Assembly (NCBI RefSeq): GCF_025151995.1
Contig: NZ_CP102290.1
Location: forward strand, 1,612,001-1,676,000
DNA length: 64,000 nt
DNA from: Ruminococcus gauvreauii
GTDB taxonomy: Bacteria > Bacillota > Clostridia > Lachnospirales > Lachnospiraceae
Direction: 5' to 3'
Of this stretch, positions 52,720-62,095 are shown one piece after another. The number at the start of each line of letters is the position of its first letter. The first letter of the stretch is position 1. The notes under the pieces are model-generated. The model was not told where the DNA came from, did not search any database, and was given only the letters and a program-made list of their open reading frames with translations. The position numbers were made by a program, and so were the translations under genes.

Positions 52720-52751
52720 GTTGTTGTAAAATATTGGTATTTTACAACAAC
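52720..52751. other. Perfect hairpin between exporter and maturase genes
   Basis: GTTGTTGTAAAAT (52720-52732) and its complement (52739-52751) form a 13-bp stem with a 6-base loop. On the minus strand it is followed by TTTATCGTC, a weak tail. It could lower expression of the maturase and two-component genes or protect the upstream mRNA end. Confidence 0.55.
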
Positions 52752-52761
52752 TCATCTTTAT

Positions 52762-53550
52762 TTATATGTATTTAATGATATTATATATATTTATCAGTAT
52801 AATTACAACCATTAATCCCAAAAACAATCGGTCTACATATCTCTCTTCAATTTTCTTGTTGGCCCTGGAACCGGCAAGCCCACCCAGCACACCGCAGATT
52901 ACCATGAGGGCGATCATCAGAAATGTAAATTCTGGAACCTGGCGGGTCACAAGACTGCTGATCAGACTCGCCGTCTGCGAGAACATGATGATATACAGGG
53001 AATAAGCCGCCGCCTGCTTCGTCCCCATGGAAAAGAAATAAAAAAGTATCACCAGATTGATGGGTCCTCCTCCGATTCCCAAAAATGCCGACATCATGCC
53101 GAGAATGCAGCCGATAATCACGCAGGCCGCATTTCCGGTTACATGCAGCGTGTTGATTCTTTTTTTATAAATTGTATATATCAGCGTCCCGATAGTCACC
53201 GCGAGCAGCACCCCCGCCTGGACGGCGCCCACCCTCTGACTGTCCGGAAGCCCGCTTAAGATCCTCTGATAAAGACTTTTGCCAAGAAGTCCTCCGGCTA
53301 CGGCTCCGACGGCCAGCATCGTCGCAATGCGCTTATCAAACGCAGGGCGGGCACTGTCCCTGAGGTTCTTTGTCACCGAGATTACAGACATAGACAGCAC
53401 CGTACAGCCCGACAAAAAGCTGATTGTATTCACAGGAATAATGCCTGTGGCATCCAGCACCGGTTTGATGATGACACCGCCGCCAATTCCGCAGATTGAT
53501 CCCACAACGGATGAAAAAAAGCTGACCAATACGATAATGATATATTCCAT
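52762..53550 (-). CDS. TauE/SafE family anion exporter
   Basis: A 262-residue membrane protein with about eight helices. Two related halves carry the GxGGG-type motifs SICGIGGGVIIKPVLD and AFLGIGGGPINLVILFYFFSMGTKQAA, which define the TauE/SafE family (sulfite, sulfoacetate or sulfate export). In this operon it most likely removes sulfate released by the sulfatases. AAAGGGAG precedes the ATG and it starts 15 bases after a sulfatase stop. Confidence 0.88.
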   Translation of the reverse strand: MEYIIIVLVSFFSSVVGSICGIGGGVIIKPVLDATGIIPVNTISFLSGCTVLSMSVISVTKNLRDSARPAFDKRIATMLAVGAVAGGLLGKSLYQRILSGLPDSQRVGAVQAGVLLAVTIGTLIYTIYKKRINTLHVTGNAACVIIGCILGMMSAFLGIGGGPINLVILFYFFSMGTKQAAAYSLYIIMFSQTASLISSLVTRQVPEFTFLMIALMVICGVLGGLAGSRANKKIEERYVDRLFLGLMVVIILINIYNIIKYI

Positions 53551-53565
53551 GCCTGTTATCTCCCT

Positions 53566-55092
53566 TTAAAGTCCAAGTCGTTCAAACTGTTCCTTGGGCG
53601 CATCATGCAGCCGCATACATTCTTTCAGCTTTACCGCCATGTCCGCCTCCAGTGCGGCATCGCAGACCGGATGCTCCTGTTCATAGTCATTCTCCAGATC
53701 AAACAGCAGCGTCTCCTCGTTGAATACGGACCGCTGTGAAAATTCCTGGGACGGATTATGAAAATGAATGATATCCGCCGGGAAACGGTACACCGGATAA
53801 TCAGTCCAGGAAAGATATCGTCCCATGCTGATCTTGTCATAATCGGACACATCCACCGCATCATTCGCACCCATGTACTGCCTGAGAAGGCTGGGCACCG
53901 CCGTATACACAAACAGCGGACGGTTAGAGGCATCGGCCGCCGCACGGAAGTAAGTATATCTGCCGTCCGTATATGCCACCTGCTTTCCAAAGTAGCCATA
54001 GACGGCGCCCTCCCGCACCCTGTCAGCATTTCCCTTCAGAAGATCGATGAGGCTATGCCCGTGGAGCGGATACTGCAGCACCTCTTCACTGACGCCGAAA
54101 TACTCCATCAGCGTCGGCATCACATCAATGTTCTGAGTCACTGCGCTGCACCGGCCCGGCTTCACCTCCGGGTGGCAGACGATCAGCGGGATATGAAACA
54201 CCTCGTTGTACGGTGCCATATAATTTTTTGCCATCAATCCGTGTTCTCCGATATGGTAGCCATGATCGGTTGTAAATATGACCATGGTATCCTTCCACAT
54301 ATCGTATTTGTCCATCACATCCAGAATTTCTCCGATATGCCGGTCCGTCATGGTGAGAAGCGCCTTATAACGGTTGCGCAGATGCCTGGTTTCCGCCTCG
54401 GTAAAGATATTCGGCTGATAGTCCGGGTGCGTATAGTCCGGTCCGTCGTAGTCATCCCCGGTCTCATACAGGTCCAGATAATGTTTCGGCGCATCATACG
54501 GATCATGCGGGTCAAATGCCTCCGCCCACAGAAAGAAATTGTCGGCATCATGATTTTCCTCGAGCCACTGGGCCGCGTTGTAAAGCGTCTTCACACTGGG
54601 GTAGTCATACTCTGTCTTAAATCTTCTCTTGTTCGCCTCTTCCCCCTCAAAATATTCCCCTTTCCATCCCTCGGGACGGCGTTCCTTACGGATCCCCGTC
54701 TTATCGGGCTGTATGCACCAGGGATCCGCCTCCTGACCCCGGTAGACATCCCAGGCGGTAAAGTCCTTGGTGTAGTTCTCGCCTCCCGGAATCAGGTAGT
54801 GGGCGTGATCGGCAAACATCATGCTGTGTACGTTCTTTTCCTGCAGTACCTTCTGGAGTGTCTGGTCATAGGGCTCCATTGCTCCCCATGGCTTTTCCAG
54901 AAAATTAAGCCTTCCCGTCATCAGGTCTTTTCTGGCTGGCATGCAGGGAGCGCTTCCGCACCAGTGGCTGTCGAAGACCACTCCCCTTTTTACCAGCCGG
55001 TTCAGGTTCGGCGTAAAAGCCGGGTCTGTTTTACTGTAAAAATCAAGTGTCCGCCGGTTTACGGTGTCACACAAGATCATGATCGCTTTCAT
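53566..55092 (-). CDS. Cys-type sulfatase (alkaline phosphatase superfamily), sulfatase A
   Basis: A 508-residue cytoplasmic sulfatase (no signal peptide). The formylglycine motif is CMPAR with Cys50 (CxPAR). Metal and substrate residues include the N-terminal ILCDTVNRR Asp, TTDHGYHIGEHGLMAKNYM and the C-terminal FDLENDYEQEHPV block. It closely resembles the sulfatase encoded at 59.0-60.6 kb: RGVVFDSHWCGSAPCMPAR versus RGVVFDNHWVGSSPCMPAR, so the two are paralogs. The ATG at 55092 follows AGGAGGG by about six bases and overlaps the preceding gene by 26 bases. Confidence 0.9.
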   Translation of the reverse strand: MKAIMILCDTVNRRTLDFYSKTDPAFTPNLNRLVKRGVVFDSHWCGSAPCMPARKDLMTGRLNFLEKPWGAMEPYDQTLQKVLQEKNVHSMMFADHAHYLIPGGENYTKDFTAWDVYRGQEADPWCIQPDKTGIRKERRPEGWKGEYFEGEEANKRRFKTEYDYPSVKTLYNAAQWLEENHDADNFFLWAEAFDPHDPYDAPKHYLDLYETGDDYDGPDYTHPDYQPNIFTEAETRHLRNRYKALLTMTDRHIGEILDVMDKYDMWKDTMVIFTTDHGYHIGEHGLMAKNYMAPYNEVFHIPLIVCHPEVKPGRCSAVTQNIDVMPTLMEYFGVSEEVLQYPLHGHSLIDLLKGNADRVREGAVYGYFGKQVAYTDGRYTYFRAAADASNRPLFVYTAVPSLLRQYMGANDAVDVSDYDKISMGRYLSWTDYPVYRFPADIIHFHNPSQEFSQRSVFNEETLLFDLENDYEQEHPVCDAALEADMAVKLKECMRLHDAPKEQFERLGL

Positions 55093-56419
55093 GGCATTCC
55101 CTCCTGTTGATTTCAGGTGTATATCGTTCAAACCGTTCAATGTTTCGTATCACTGCGCGGCGCATACAGTTACGCACCTCTTCATAGTCCGGATCGTCGA
55201 TCAGATTGCAGTTCTCATCTGGGTCGCTGAACAGATCATAGAGAAATTCTTCCGTATAATGGTCCGAACGGCTGTCCCGCACCCCGTTCAGGCTGGGATC
55301 TGACACGGAATATTTATACCTTCCGTCACAGACCGCCCTTCCCACCTGGGATTCACTGATCTGGATGAATACTTCATCACGCCATTCCTCCACCTCTTCA
55401 CCCCGCAGGAACGGCACAATTGATCTTCCATGGTAATGCTTTGGAACCTCCACTCCCGCAAGATCCAGAATCGTGGCGGGCAGGTCCAGCAGGCTGAACA
55501 GGTGCTCCCACTCTTTTACGCCTCTTTGAACACCTGGTCCGTGGATGACAAAGGGTATTCTCGTACACGCCTCATGGCAGGAACGTTTATATTCTCCGTT
55601 TCTCGTACGGAAATGGCTTCCATGATCCGATGTGAAGATAATAATGGTATTCTCGTACAGCCGGTTCTCCTTCAGGTTTTCCATTACGCGCCCCAGATTT
55701 TCATCGATCCTTTTAATAATTCCGTAGTAATCCGGAAGGTTTTCCTCCCAGTCTCCCTGTCCCCTGCGGCAGCTTAAGTCACCCGGCACCCAGGCGTCCC
55801 GATAGCGGTCTGCATACCCGTCCGGCGCCACATAGCGGTGCATACAGTTCTGATGATGCGGTTCGATCAGGGACATCATCATAAAAAACGGTTTCTCCTG
55901 TTTCTGATCGTCTAAAAACTGGAGCAGGAGATCCGTCAGGAAATCCGGGCGGTATCTGTGTTCGTATCCGATACGTTCGTTATTCTCATCGTACAGCTGC
56001 CCTTCATACGGAAGGGATGCGTACTCCAGCACGTCGACCGCCTTCCAGCAGTCCTTGTACCCCAGCCTCAGCTCCTTTGGCACCGGTCCGTCCATAGTCA
56101 GTGACCAGTGATTCTTTCCGATATATCCGGTCTGATACCCTGCGCGGTTCAGATACTGGGCAAGGCTCGTCATCTTTTCCGGTTTCACCTGACAGCAATT
56201 ATGGTGAAAATCCATAGCCGTCGGATACATGCCGCTCTGTATGGCAACCCTTGCCGGACCGCAGACAGGCTGGCAGGTATACGTCTTCTCAAACACCATG
56301 CCGTCCGCAGCCAGACTGTCCAGATTAGGCGTCAGATTCAGATTCGGATTGTAGCAGCCGCAGGTGTCCCACCGCTGCTGATCCGTAAAAAACAACAGGA
56401 TATTCGGCCTTTTGCTCAT
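55067..56419 (-). CDS. Cys-type sulfatase, sulfatase B
   Basis: A 450-residue sulfatase without a signal peptide. It begins SKRPNILLFFTDQQRWDTCG, the usual Asp-containing metal motif, and carries CGPAR with FGly Cys53. FTSDHGSHFRTRNGEYKRSCHEACTRIPFVIHGP supplies further metal and catalytic residues, and RFERY near the end is typical. It is different from sulfatases A and D. Its ATG overlaps the stop of sulfatase C by four bases, so the genes are coupled. The substrate class is unknown. Confidence 0.9.
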   Translation of the reverse strand: MSKRPNILLFFTDQQRWDTCGCYNPNLNLTPNLDSLAADGMVFEKTYTCQPVCGPARVAIQSGMYPTAMDFHHNCCQVKPEKMTSLAQYLNRAGYQTGYIGKNHWSLTMDGPVPKELRLGYKDCWKAVDVLEYASLPYEGQLYDENNERIGYEHRYRPDFLTDLLLQFLDDQKQEKPFFMMMSLIEPHHQNCMHRYVAPDGYADRYRDAWVPGDLSCRRGQGDWEENLPDYYGIIKRIDENLGRVMENLKENRLYENTIIIFTSDHGSHFRTRNGEYKRSCHEACTRIPFVIHGPGVQRGVKEWEHLFSLLDLPATILDLAGVEVPKHYHGRSIVPFLRGEEVEEWRDEVFIQISESQVGRAVCDGRYKYSVSDPSLNGVRDSRSDHYTEEFLYDLFSDPDENCNLIDDPDYEEVRNCMRRAVIRNIERFERYTPEINRRECHESDHDLV

Positions 56420-57897
56420 TTTTCTTTTCCTTTCTTATGTATGATTCCGGGTCCATACGGCGCAAATCTGAGAAAAATGTACGGACAGGTGCATACATCC
56501 TGATGCTGACTTGCAAACTCCCACATTTTTGTACACATCTCTTTGACAATCCGTGCATTTTGCGGTTCAGAGATGACGTTTTTCATCTCCAGCGGATCTT
56601 CTGTGAGATCATACAGTTCATCATAGTCAAAGCCGTTAAACACATATTTCCATCGATCGTTCCATACGGCACGCTGTACCCCGTACATCTCATTTCCATT
56701 CGTCTGGGTAAACATCTCTGTCCGCCAGTCATCCGGATTTTGACTGCCCGTGAGAAACGGTTCAAGCGACCGTCCGGTGAATGAAAGATTACAGTCGGCT
56801 CCGCAAAGCTGAAGAATCGTGGGCATCATATCAGCCAGTGATACCAGCGGGGTTTTAATCCCGGTCTCCGTCACACCTGCGCCGCCTATCATGGCGCAGA
56901 TGTTATAAGCTTCCCGAAAACAGGGAAGGCCCTTCGCCCATAAGCCGTGAGCTCCCATATAGTCTCCGTGATCCGACAGATACAGAATCACCGTATTCTC
57001 CCGCAGTCCCTTTTCCTCCACGGCATCCAGGACTTTTCCGAACAGATAGTCCTCATAGGAGCAAAATGCATAATACCGGCGCAGGTTTTCTTTCTGTTCA
57101 TCCGAGGTCAGTGAAAATAATTCTCTGGAACGCCGGTATATCGCCGGCTTGTCCAGCATATCATCAGAAAATGACGGCGGCAGCTCTATGTCCTGCGGAT
57201 CGTACAGATCCAGAAATTCCTGCGGAGGTGTGTAGGGATCATGGGGCCCCACCGTTCCGATGTACAGAAAGAACGGCTCATCCCCCTCATACGTTTTCAG
57301 TTCCTGCACCGCGAGTTCCACCGTGTCGGTGTCTCCAAAAGGATTCTCATCCACTCCGTACGTATGGTATGTCGGATACCCCGGCCGAATGATCCTTCCC
57401 GGCTCCCACGTCTCGTCACATCCGTCAATCTGATCGGGGTCTCCATATTCTGCTGTCCACTCCGTATACCTTGGAACGTGGTCCCTGGATCCCCTTCCGT
57501 AGTTTGATATATATTCCGTCAGTACCTTATCGAACCCCCGGTTCTCGGGTCCATCGTACGAACAGACATGCCATTTCCCTGAGAAAATGGTGCGGTATCC
57601 ATTCTCTCTCAATACCTCCGGCAATACTCTCACTCCGTCATACAGTCCCCGTGAAATTGCCATGCTGGTCTCGACGTTGTTCCATACCCCGTGTTCAGCG
57701 GGATAGAGGCCGGTAAAGAAAGTGGCCCTGCTCGGACAGCAGTGAGGCGCCGGGCAGTATGCCTGCGGAAACTGGACAGACCACTTGCGGAAACGGTCGA
57801 TATTCGGTGTCTTCACCGGATGGTCAGAAAGCAGGGTATCCCCTGCCTGCTGGTCTGTCATAAACACGATTACATTTTTCTTCTCTGCGTGTTTCAT
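56416..57897 (-). CDS. Cys-type sulfatase, sulfatase C
   Basis: A 493-residue sulfatase without signal peptide. The N-terminus KNVIVFMTDQQAGDTLLSDHPVKTPNIDR gives the metal motif; CCPSR contains the FGly Cys53 (C-x-P-S-R). LSDHGDYMGAHGLWAKG gives the Asp-His metal residues, and the DWRTEMFTQTNGNEMYGVQRAVW region is like choline-sulfatase-type and N-sulfoglucosamine-type family members, but I cannot assign a substrate. It starts three bases after the URO-D gene. Confidence 0.9.
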   Translation of the reverse strand: MKHAEKKNVIVFMTDQQAGDTLLSDHPVKTPNIDRFRKWSVQFPQAYCPAPHCCPSRATFFTGLYPAEHGVWNNVETSMAISRGLYDGVRVLPEVLRENGYRTIFSGKWHVCSYDGPENRGFDKVLTEYISNYGRGSRDHVPRYTEWTAEYGDPDQIDGCDETWEPGRIIRPGYPTYHTYGVDENPFGDTDTVELAVQELKTYEGDEPFFLYIGTVGPHDPYTPPQEFLDLYDPQDIELPPSFSDDMLDKPAIYRRSRELFSLTSDEQKENLRRYYAFCSYEDYLFGKVLDAVEEKGLRENTVILYLSDHGDYMGAHGLWAKGLPCFREAYNICAMIGGAGVTETGIKTPLVSLADMMPTILQLCGADCNLSFTGRSLEPFLTGSQNPDDWRTEMFTQTNGNEMYGVQRAVWNDRWKYVFNGFDYDELYDLTEDPLEMKNVISEPQNARIVKEMCTKMWEFASQHQDVCTCPYIFLRFAPYGPGIIHKKGKEK

Positions 57898-57900
57898 AGG

Positions 57901-59013
57901 CTAGTTCCTGTTCGGGTATTGTTTCACCCAGTCAAATACCTGTCTGATCGTCTCCGGACTGCATCCCGGCGGCATCACGCCCGCTGATGTGAGTACGATG
58001 CCCCTGTGATGTGGAAGCCTGGATAACTGTTCTTCTATGTACGCGATGATCTTATCCGGATCATCCATCACCCACTGTCCGGCACCGCATCCTCCGATCA
58101 AACATTTCCCCGGGCATTCGGCGCGTCCCTCGATGAGAGTCGCAGCCCCGAACGGCGGCGGCGTAAATGCCTCCTGAGCCTGGTTCGGCAGCTGATTCAG
58201 ATCAGAGAGCAGCAGCTTCAGATGTCCGCACATATGGTAAGCCACCAGCTTGTCCGCATCCTGCATCATCTTCGTGTACTTCTCCAGATACGGCACGCAG
58301 TATTTCCGGAACTGTGTCGGCGACAGCGTCGTCGTCGACGTATTCTCCTCTATGTACAGAATGTCCGCCGGGCTGTGCTCCACCTCATTTTGCACACGTT
58401 TCTGACACCAACGATCCTCGGCCTCAAAAAGCGCCTCGATCTCATCCTCATAATCCGCCAGCAGGATATGTCCCTCGGCGATCCCCGCCAGATATTCGAG
58501 ATAGTACATAAAGGGGGTCTCCACAACAACCTCCGAAACCACGGCATCCTGCCCGCATTCGGCGTATCTGGCTTTTGCAATGTCGTTTGCATCTTTGTCA
58601 AAGACAAACTCACTGCTGTTGTACCATTCCGTCATAATCTTAATGTCTTCCAGCGTCTTGATGCACATGTCCGTCGGATGCATGGACTCCGTCTCCGGAT
58701 CAATCTTCCTTCTGTTCACACATGTCCCGTACTTTGTGATGTACTTTATGGTGATATCACCGTTTTCATTTGATTTTTCCATGCCCGCGCCGTTCTTAAA
58801 CTCGATTCTCCCTGACGGAAGAATCCATTCATGTCGGTCACTGCCGACATACTGCTGCAGCTTTAAAATCGACATGTTTTTAAACGGTTCCCGCTGATAT
58901 TTCGGATAAGACGAGCCAAGCTTTGCCCATACCGGAATTCTGTCCACCGGCCGCATCGTCATAGCTGCCAGCCAGCGATCCTTTGCTGTCATCATCTCTT
59001 TCATGTCTGTCAC
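57901..59013 (-). CDS. URO-D family methyltransferase-like protein in the sulfatase operon
   Basis: A 370-residue soluble URO-D superfamily protein. In the metal position it has YHMCGHLKLLL (HxCG, as in MtaA/MtbA-type methyltransferases) followed by IGGCGAG and MPPGCSPETI, so a Zn-thiolate site with His and Cys is likely. This contrasts with the first URO-D gene in the window, which has FCEG. Family members move methyl groups between corrinoid proteins and thiols; no corrinoid protein gene is nearby. Start: a GTG at 59013 lies close to AAGGG; the ATG at 59004 is an alternative. The position among sulfatases suggests that the substrate or product is methylated, but that is inference. Confidence 0.82.
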   Translation of the reverse strand: MTDMKEMMTAKDRWLAAMTMRPVDRIPVWAKLGSSYPKYQREPFKNMSILKLQQYVGSDRHEWILPSGRIEFKNGAGMEKSNENGDITIKYITKYGTCVNRRKIDPETESMHPTDMCIKTLEDIKIMTEWYNSSEFVFDKDANDIAKARYAECGQDAVVSEVVVETPFMYYLEYLAGIAEGHILLADYEDEIEALFEAEDRWCQKRVQNEVEHSPADILYIEENTSTTTLSPTQFRKYCVPYLEKYTKMMQDADKLVAYHMCGHLKLLLSDLNQLPNQAQEAFTPPPFGAATLIEGRAECPGKCLIGGCGAGQWVMDDPDKIIAYIEEQLSRLPHHRGIVLTSAGVMPPGCSPETIRQVFDWVKQYPNRN

Positions 59014-59022
59014 AATCCCTTC

Positions 59023-60555
59023 TTAAATTCCCAGCCGTTCGAACTGTTCCGGCGGAGTATCTATTTTTTTCATCTCATCTTTTAAAATATTGCAGAACGT
59101 CCGCTCCAGACCCGCATCACAGATCGGATGCTCCTGAGCATAATCCTTCTGTATGTCAAACAGCATGCTCTCCCCACAGTACGGGAAACGGTCGTTAAAT
59201 CCCTGCGTCGTATCACACCTCACATCCCTTGTCGAGAACTTCAGCATCGGATAGTCCGTCCAGGGAAGTCTCACACATTCGATATTCCGGAAGGTCTCTT
59301 TTTGCATCATATCCAGCCCAATCGATTCTCCGAGTATATACGGCATCGTGGTATAGATGTATAATGGCTGATTTTCCTTATGTACGGGCGCACGCATGTA
59401 TACGTAATGTCCGTCTGTCATGTTGACGTTTTTCCCAAACTGTCCGAACAGTGCATAGTCCCTGTTCTTTTCCCTGCTGCCATCGATCAGCGGCATCACG
59501 CTCTTTCCGTGGAGCTCATTTGCCGTTTCCCCGACCGGGATTCCAAAGATATCCAGCATCGTCGGAAGCAGATCAATGTTCTGGGTAACCGCTCCAATCC
59601 GCCCCGGGGTGTGATCCGGATGGCAGACGATCATCGGGATATGCATCAGTTCGTTATAGTCCGGCATATAGTTCTTTGCAAAGTACCCGTGTTCCCCCAG
59701 CAGATAACCGTGATCCGTCGTAAAAATCACCGCGGTGTCCTTCCACATGTCATATCTGTCCATCACATCCAGGATCTTTCCGATATAATAATCGGACATG
59801 GTCAGCAGCGCCTGATAACGGTATTTGATCTGTGTGATCTGTTCATCCGTATACCCATCCGTCACATCATACGGCGGCCAGAAAAAGTTCTCGTCGAAGT
59901 CACAGCATTCCCTGTACTTGTCCAGAAATTCATCCGGTACATCAAACGGCTCATGCGGATCAAATCCCTCCGCCCAGAGCAGGAACTGGTCTGCATCCCG
60001 GGATTCCTCAAGCCACGCAGCCGCACGGTCAAACGTGCGCGCCGTTGAGTAATTTTCTTTTTTTCCTCCGTACCTGGTCTTTGTCGCCTGATATGAACGG
60101 GAATAAATTCCCAGACAATCTTCCTTCGGACTGTCTGCGCAGCTGATATCCGGTATCCCCGCCCGGCATGGTCTCAGGTTGATCGCGTCATGCTCGGTAC
60201 CGCGGTTCAGGTGCCAGGAGGTGAACTGATTCATATAATCCTCCCCGCCCATCTCCGCATAATGGAAGTGATCGGTCTCCATATGGCTGAAAATGTTGTG
60301 ATGCCGCAGAATGCGCGGCAGTGTATCGTCACAGGGCTGTATCCCGCCCCACGGGCACTCCAGAAAACTCAGGCGCCCCGTGAACATATCTCTTCGCGCC
60401 GGCATGCAGGGAGAGCTTCCCACCCAGTGATTATCGAATACTACCCCGCGCTCTGCCAGACGGTCGATATTTGGAGTGATTGCCGGTTCTTCTGAGCCAT
60501 AACATTTTAAAAATCTTCGGTTGACGCTGTCCAGCATCAGTACAATCGCACGCAT
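59023..60555 (-). CDS. Cys-type sulfatase, sulfatase D
   Basis: A 510-residue sulfatase without signal peptide, a paralog of sulfatase A. The FGly motif is CMPAR with Cys50. Blocks MLDSVNRRFLKCYGS, FTTDHGYLLGEHGYFAKNYMPDYNELMHIPMIVCHPDHTPGR and FDIQKDYAQEHPICDAGLE are nearly parallel to those of A. It starts four bases after the ATP-binding subunit stop with GGTGGTG before the ATG. The two paralogs may act on different positions of the same molecule or differ in substrate. Confidence 0.9.
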   Translation of the reverse strand: MRAIVLMLDSVNRRFLKCYGSEEPAITPNIDRLAERGVVFDNHWVGSSPCMPARRDMFTGRLSFLECPWGGIQPCDDTLPRILRHHNIFSHMETDHFHYAEMGGEDYMNQFTSWHLNRGTEHDAINLRPCRAGIPDISCADSPKEDCLGIYSRSYQATKTRYGGKKENYSTARTFDRAAAWLEESRDADQFLLWAEGFDPHEPFDVPDEFLDKYRECCDFDENFFWPPYDVTDGYTDEQITQIKYRYQALLTMSDYYIGKILDVMDRYDMWKDTAVIFTTDHGYLLGEHGYFAKNYMPDYNELMHIPMIVCHPDHTPGRIGAVTQNIDLLPTMLDIFGIPVGETANELHGKSVMPLIDGSREKNRDYALFGQFGKNVNMTDGHYVYMRAPVHKENQPLYIYTTMPYILGESIGLDMMQKETFRNIECVRLPWTDYPMLKFSTRDVRCDTTQGFNDRFPYCGESMLFDIQKDYAQEHPICDAGLERTFCNILKDEMKKIDTPPEQFERLGI

Positions 60556-60559
60556 TTTA

Positions 60560-61321
60560 TCACCACCATTTAATCATATCTGTCACATGGTTACGCAGCT
60601 CTACGAATTCCGGCGCTGTGACATCCCTCGGATGCGGCATCGTGTCCGGAATGACCGTCTTCACCTTCGTCGGCTTATTTGTCAGCACCATGATGTTCTG
60701 ACCAAGGTAGACGGCCTCCTCAATATTGTGGGTGATAAACAGAACTGTCGTTCCAAGCCTCTCCCACAGTCTGATCAGTTCATCCTCCAGCTTAAACCGC
60801 AGCTCGATATCCAGCTGGCCGTACGGCTCATCCATCAAAAGCAGCTCCGGTTTCGTCGCAAACGCGCGGGCGATACTGACACGCTGCAGCATGCTTGCAG
60901 ACAGCTGATGCGGATACTGCTTCCGGAATTTGGTAAGCCCTACGATGTCCAGCATCTCCTCCACATTCTCCTGCGCCTCCTGCTTCGGCACGCCTTTGAT
61001 GTCCAGCCCAAAACGGATATTGTCCTCAACGGAAAGCCACGGCATCGCCGAATACTCCTGAAAAATATAGGAGATATTGTGTTTCTTGGGATCTACTGAT
61101 TCCCCGTTTACGAGGATTTCCCCGGCAGTCAGATCATAGAGCTTTGTCAGACTGTTTAAGAACGTCGTCTTTCCGCAGCCGGTAGGACCTACGATGCAGA
61201 GGAACTCTCCCTTCTCAACATTAAAAGAAATATCATCCAGCACGAGGAGGTCGCCGAACTTCTTCGTCAGGTTTTTAACCTCCACCCTGGCTCCTGTTTC
61301 CTGTGTTTTTTTAGCTTCCAT
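60560..61321 (-). CDS. ABC transporter ATP-binding protein, NitT/TauT type (subunit 1)
   Basis: A 253-residue ATPase for import of anionic organosulfonates or related compounds. Walker A is GPTGCGKTT (about 45-53), Walker B is LLLMDEPYGQLD, and the Q-loop and H-loop are present (FQEY, THNIEEA). The signature motif is LSASMLQR instead of LSGGMRQR, a degenerate C-loop. It is paired with a second ATPase that has a normal signature, so the two probably form an asymmetric heterodimer. GGAGGG precedes the ATG. Confidence 0.92.
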   Translation of the reverse strand: MEAKKTQETGARVEVKNLTKKFGDLLVLDDISFNVEKGEFLCIVGPTGCGKTTFLNSLTKLYDLTAGEILVNGESVDPKKHNISYIFQEYSAMPWLSVEDNIRFGLDIKGVPKQEAQENVEEMLDIVGLTKFRKQYPHQLSASMLQRVSIARAFATKPELLLMDEPYGQLDIELRFKLEDELIRLWERLGTTVLFITHNIEEAVYLGQNIMVLTNKPTKVKTVIPDTMPHPRDVTAPEFVELRNHVTDMIKWW

Positions 61322-61336
61322 TATTTCCCTCCAGTC

Positions 61337-62095
61337 CTACAGTGTATGATCTACAATTTCACTGATCTCTTTTCTGAGACTCAAAAACGCAGGATCCGTG
61401 TAATCACGGGGTCTCGGCAGATCAATCTTATATTCCGCTTTCACTTTCGTCGGACAGTTTGTCAGCACCAGTATGCGGTCCGCCAGATACAGCGCCTCCT
61501 CAATATTATTGGTGACAAAGATGACCGTGCGCTTTTCCTGTTCCCAGATCTTCATCAGGTCTTCCTGCATCAGATAACGTGTCTGTGCGTCGAGGTGGCC
61601 GAACGGTTCATCCATCAGCATCACGACCGGCTCATTGCAGTAGGCGCGTGCGATGCCGACACGCTGCTTCATGCCGCCTGAGATCTTCACCGGAAAATGA
61701 TTCTCAAAACCCTGCAGTCCGACCAGGTCGATATAATGCTGCGCCTTCTCTCTGCGCTCTTTTTTGCCGACTCCGCGGACCTTCGGACCATATTCTACAT
61801 TTCCCATCACTGTCAGCCACGGAAACAGGCACGTCGTCTGAAATACCATGCCGCGCTCCGCGCCGGGTTCCTTAACCTCTTTGCCGTCGACAATGATGCT
61901 TCCTTTTGTCGGAAGGTCAAAACCTGCTATCATATTTAATATAGAAGTTTTTCCACACTGCCCCGGGCCGAACAGCACCAGAAATTCGTTTTCTTTCACC
62001 GTAAAATTAAGATTCTCGGCAACCCGGAACATACCTTCATCGGCTCTCGGAAATTCTTCCATGACATCCTGACATACGATGAAGTCTTCTTTCAT
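61337..62095 (-). CDS. ABC transporter ATP-binding protein, NitT/TauT type (subunit 2)
   Basis: A 252-residue ATPase of the same transporter. Walker A is GPGQCGKTS, the signature KISGGMKQRVGIARA is canonical, and Walker B is VVMLMDEPFGHLD. FPWLTVMGNVEYGP and the FVTNNIEEALYL switch region fit the TauB/SsuB group. Start: the ATG at 62095 overlaps the permease stop (ATGA) with GGGA just upstream; earlier Met codons are open but less well placed. It lies 15 bases before subunit 1. Confidence 0.92.
   Translation of the reverse strand: MKEDFIVCQDVMEEFPRADEGMFRVAENLNFTVKENEFLVLFGPGQCGKTSILNMIAGFDLPTKGSIIVDGKEVKEPGAERGMVFQTTCLFPWLTVMGNVEYGPKVRGVGKKERREKAQHYIDLVGLQGFENHFPVKISGGMKQRVGIARAYCNEPVVMLMDEPFGHLDAQTRYLMQEDLMKIWEQEKRTVIFVTNNIEEALYLADRILVLTNCPTKVKAEYKIDLPRPRDYTDPAFLSLRKEISEIVDHTL

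Noticed and set aside
53758..55110. A 450-residue open frame on the plus strand
   Set aside because: Antisense to sulfatase A, which carries the full FGly and metal motifs.
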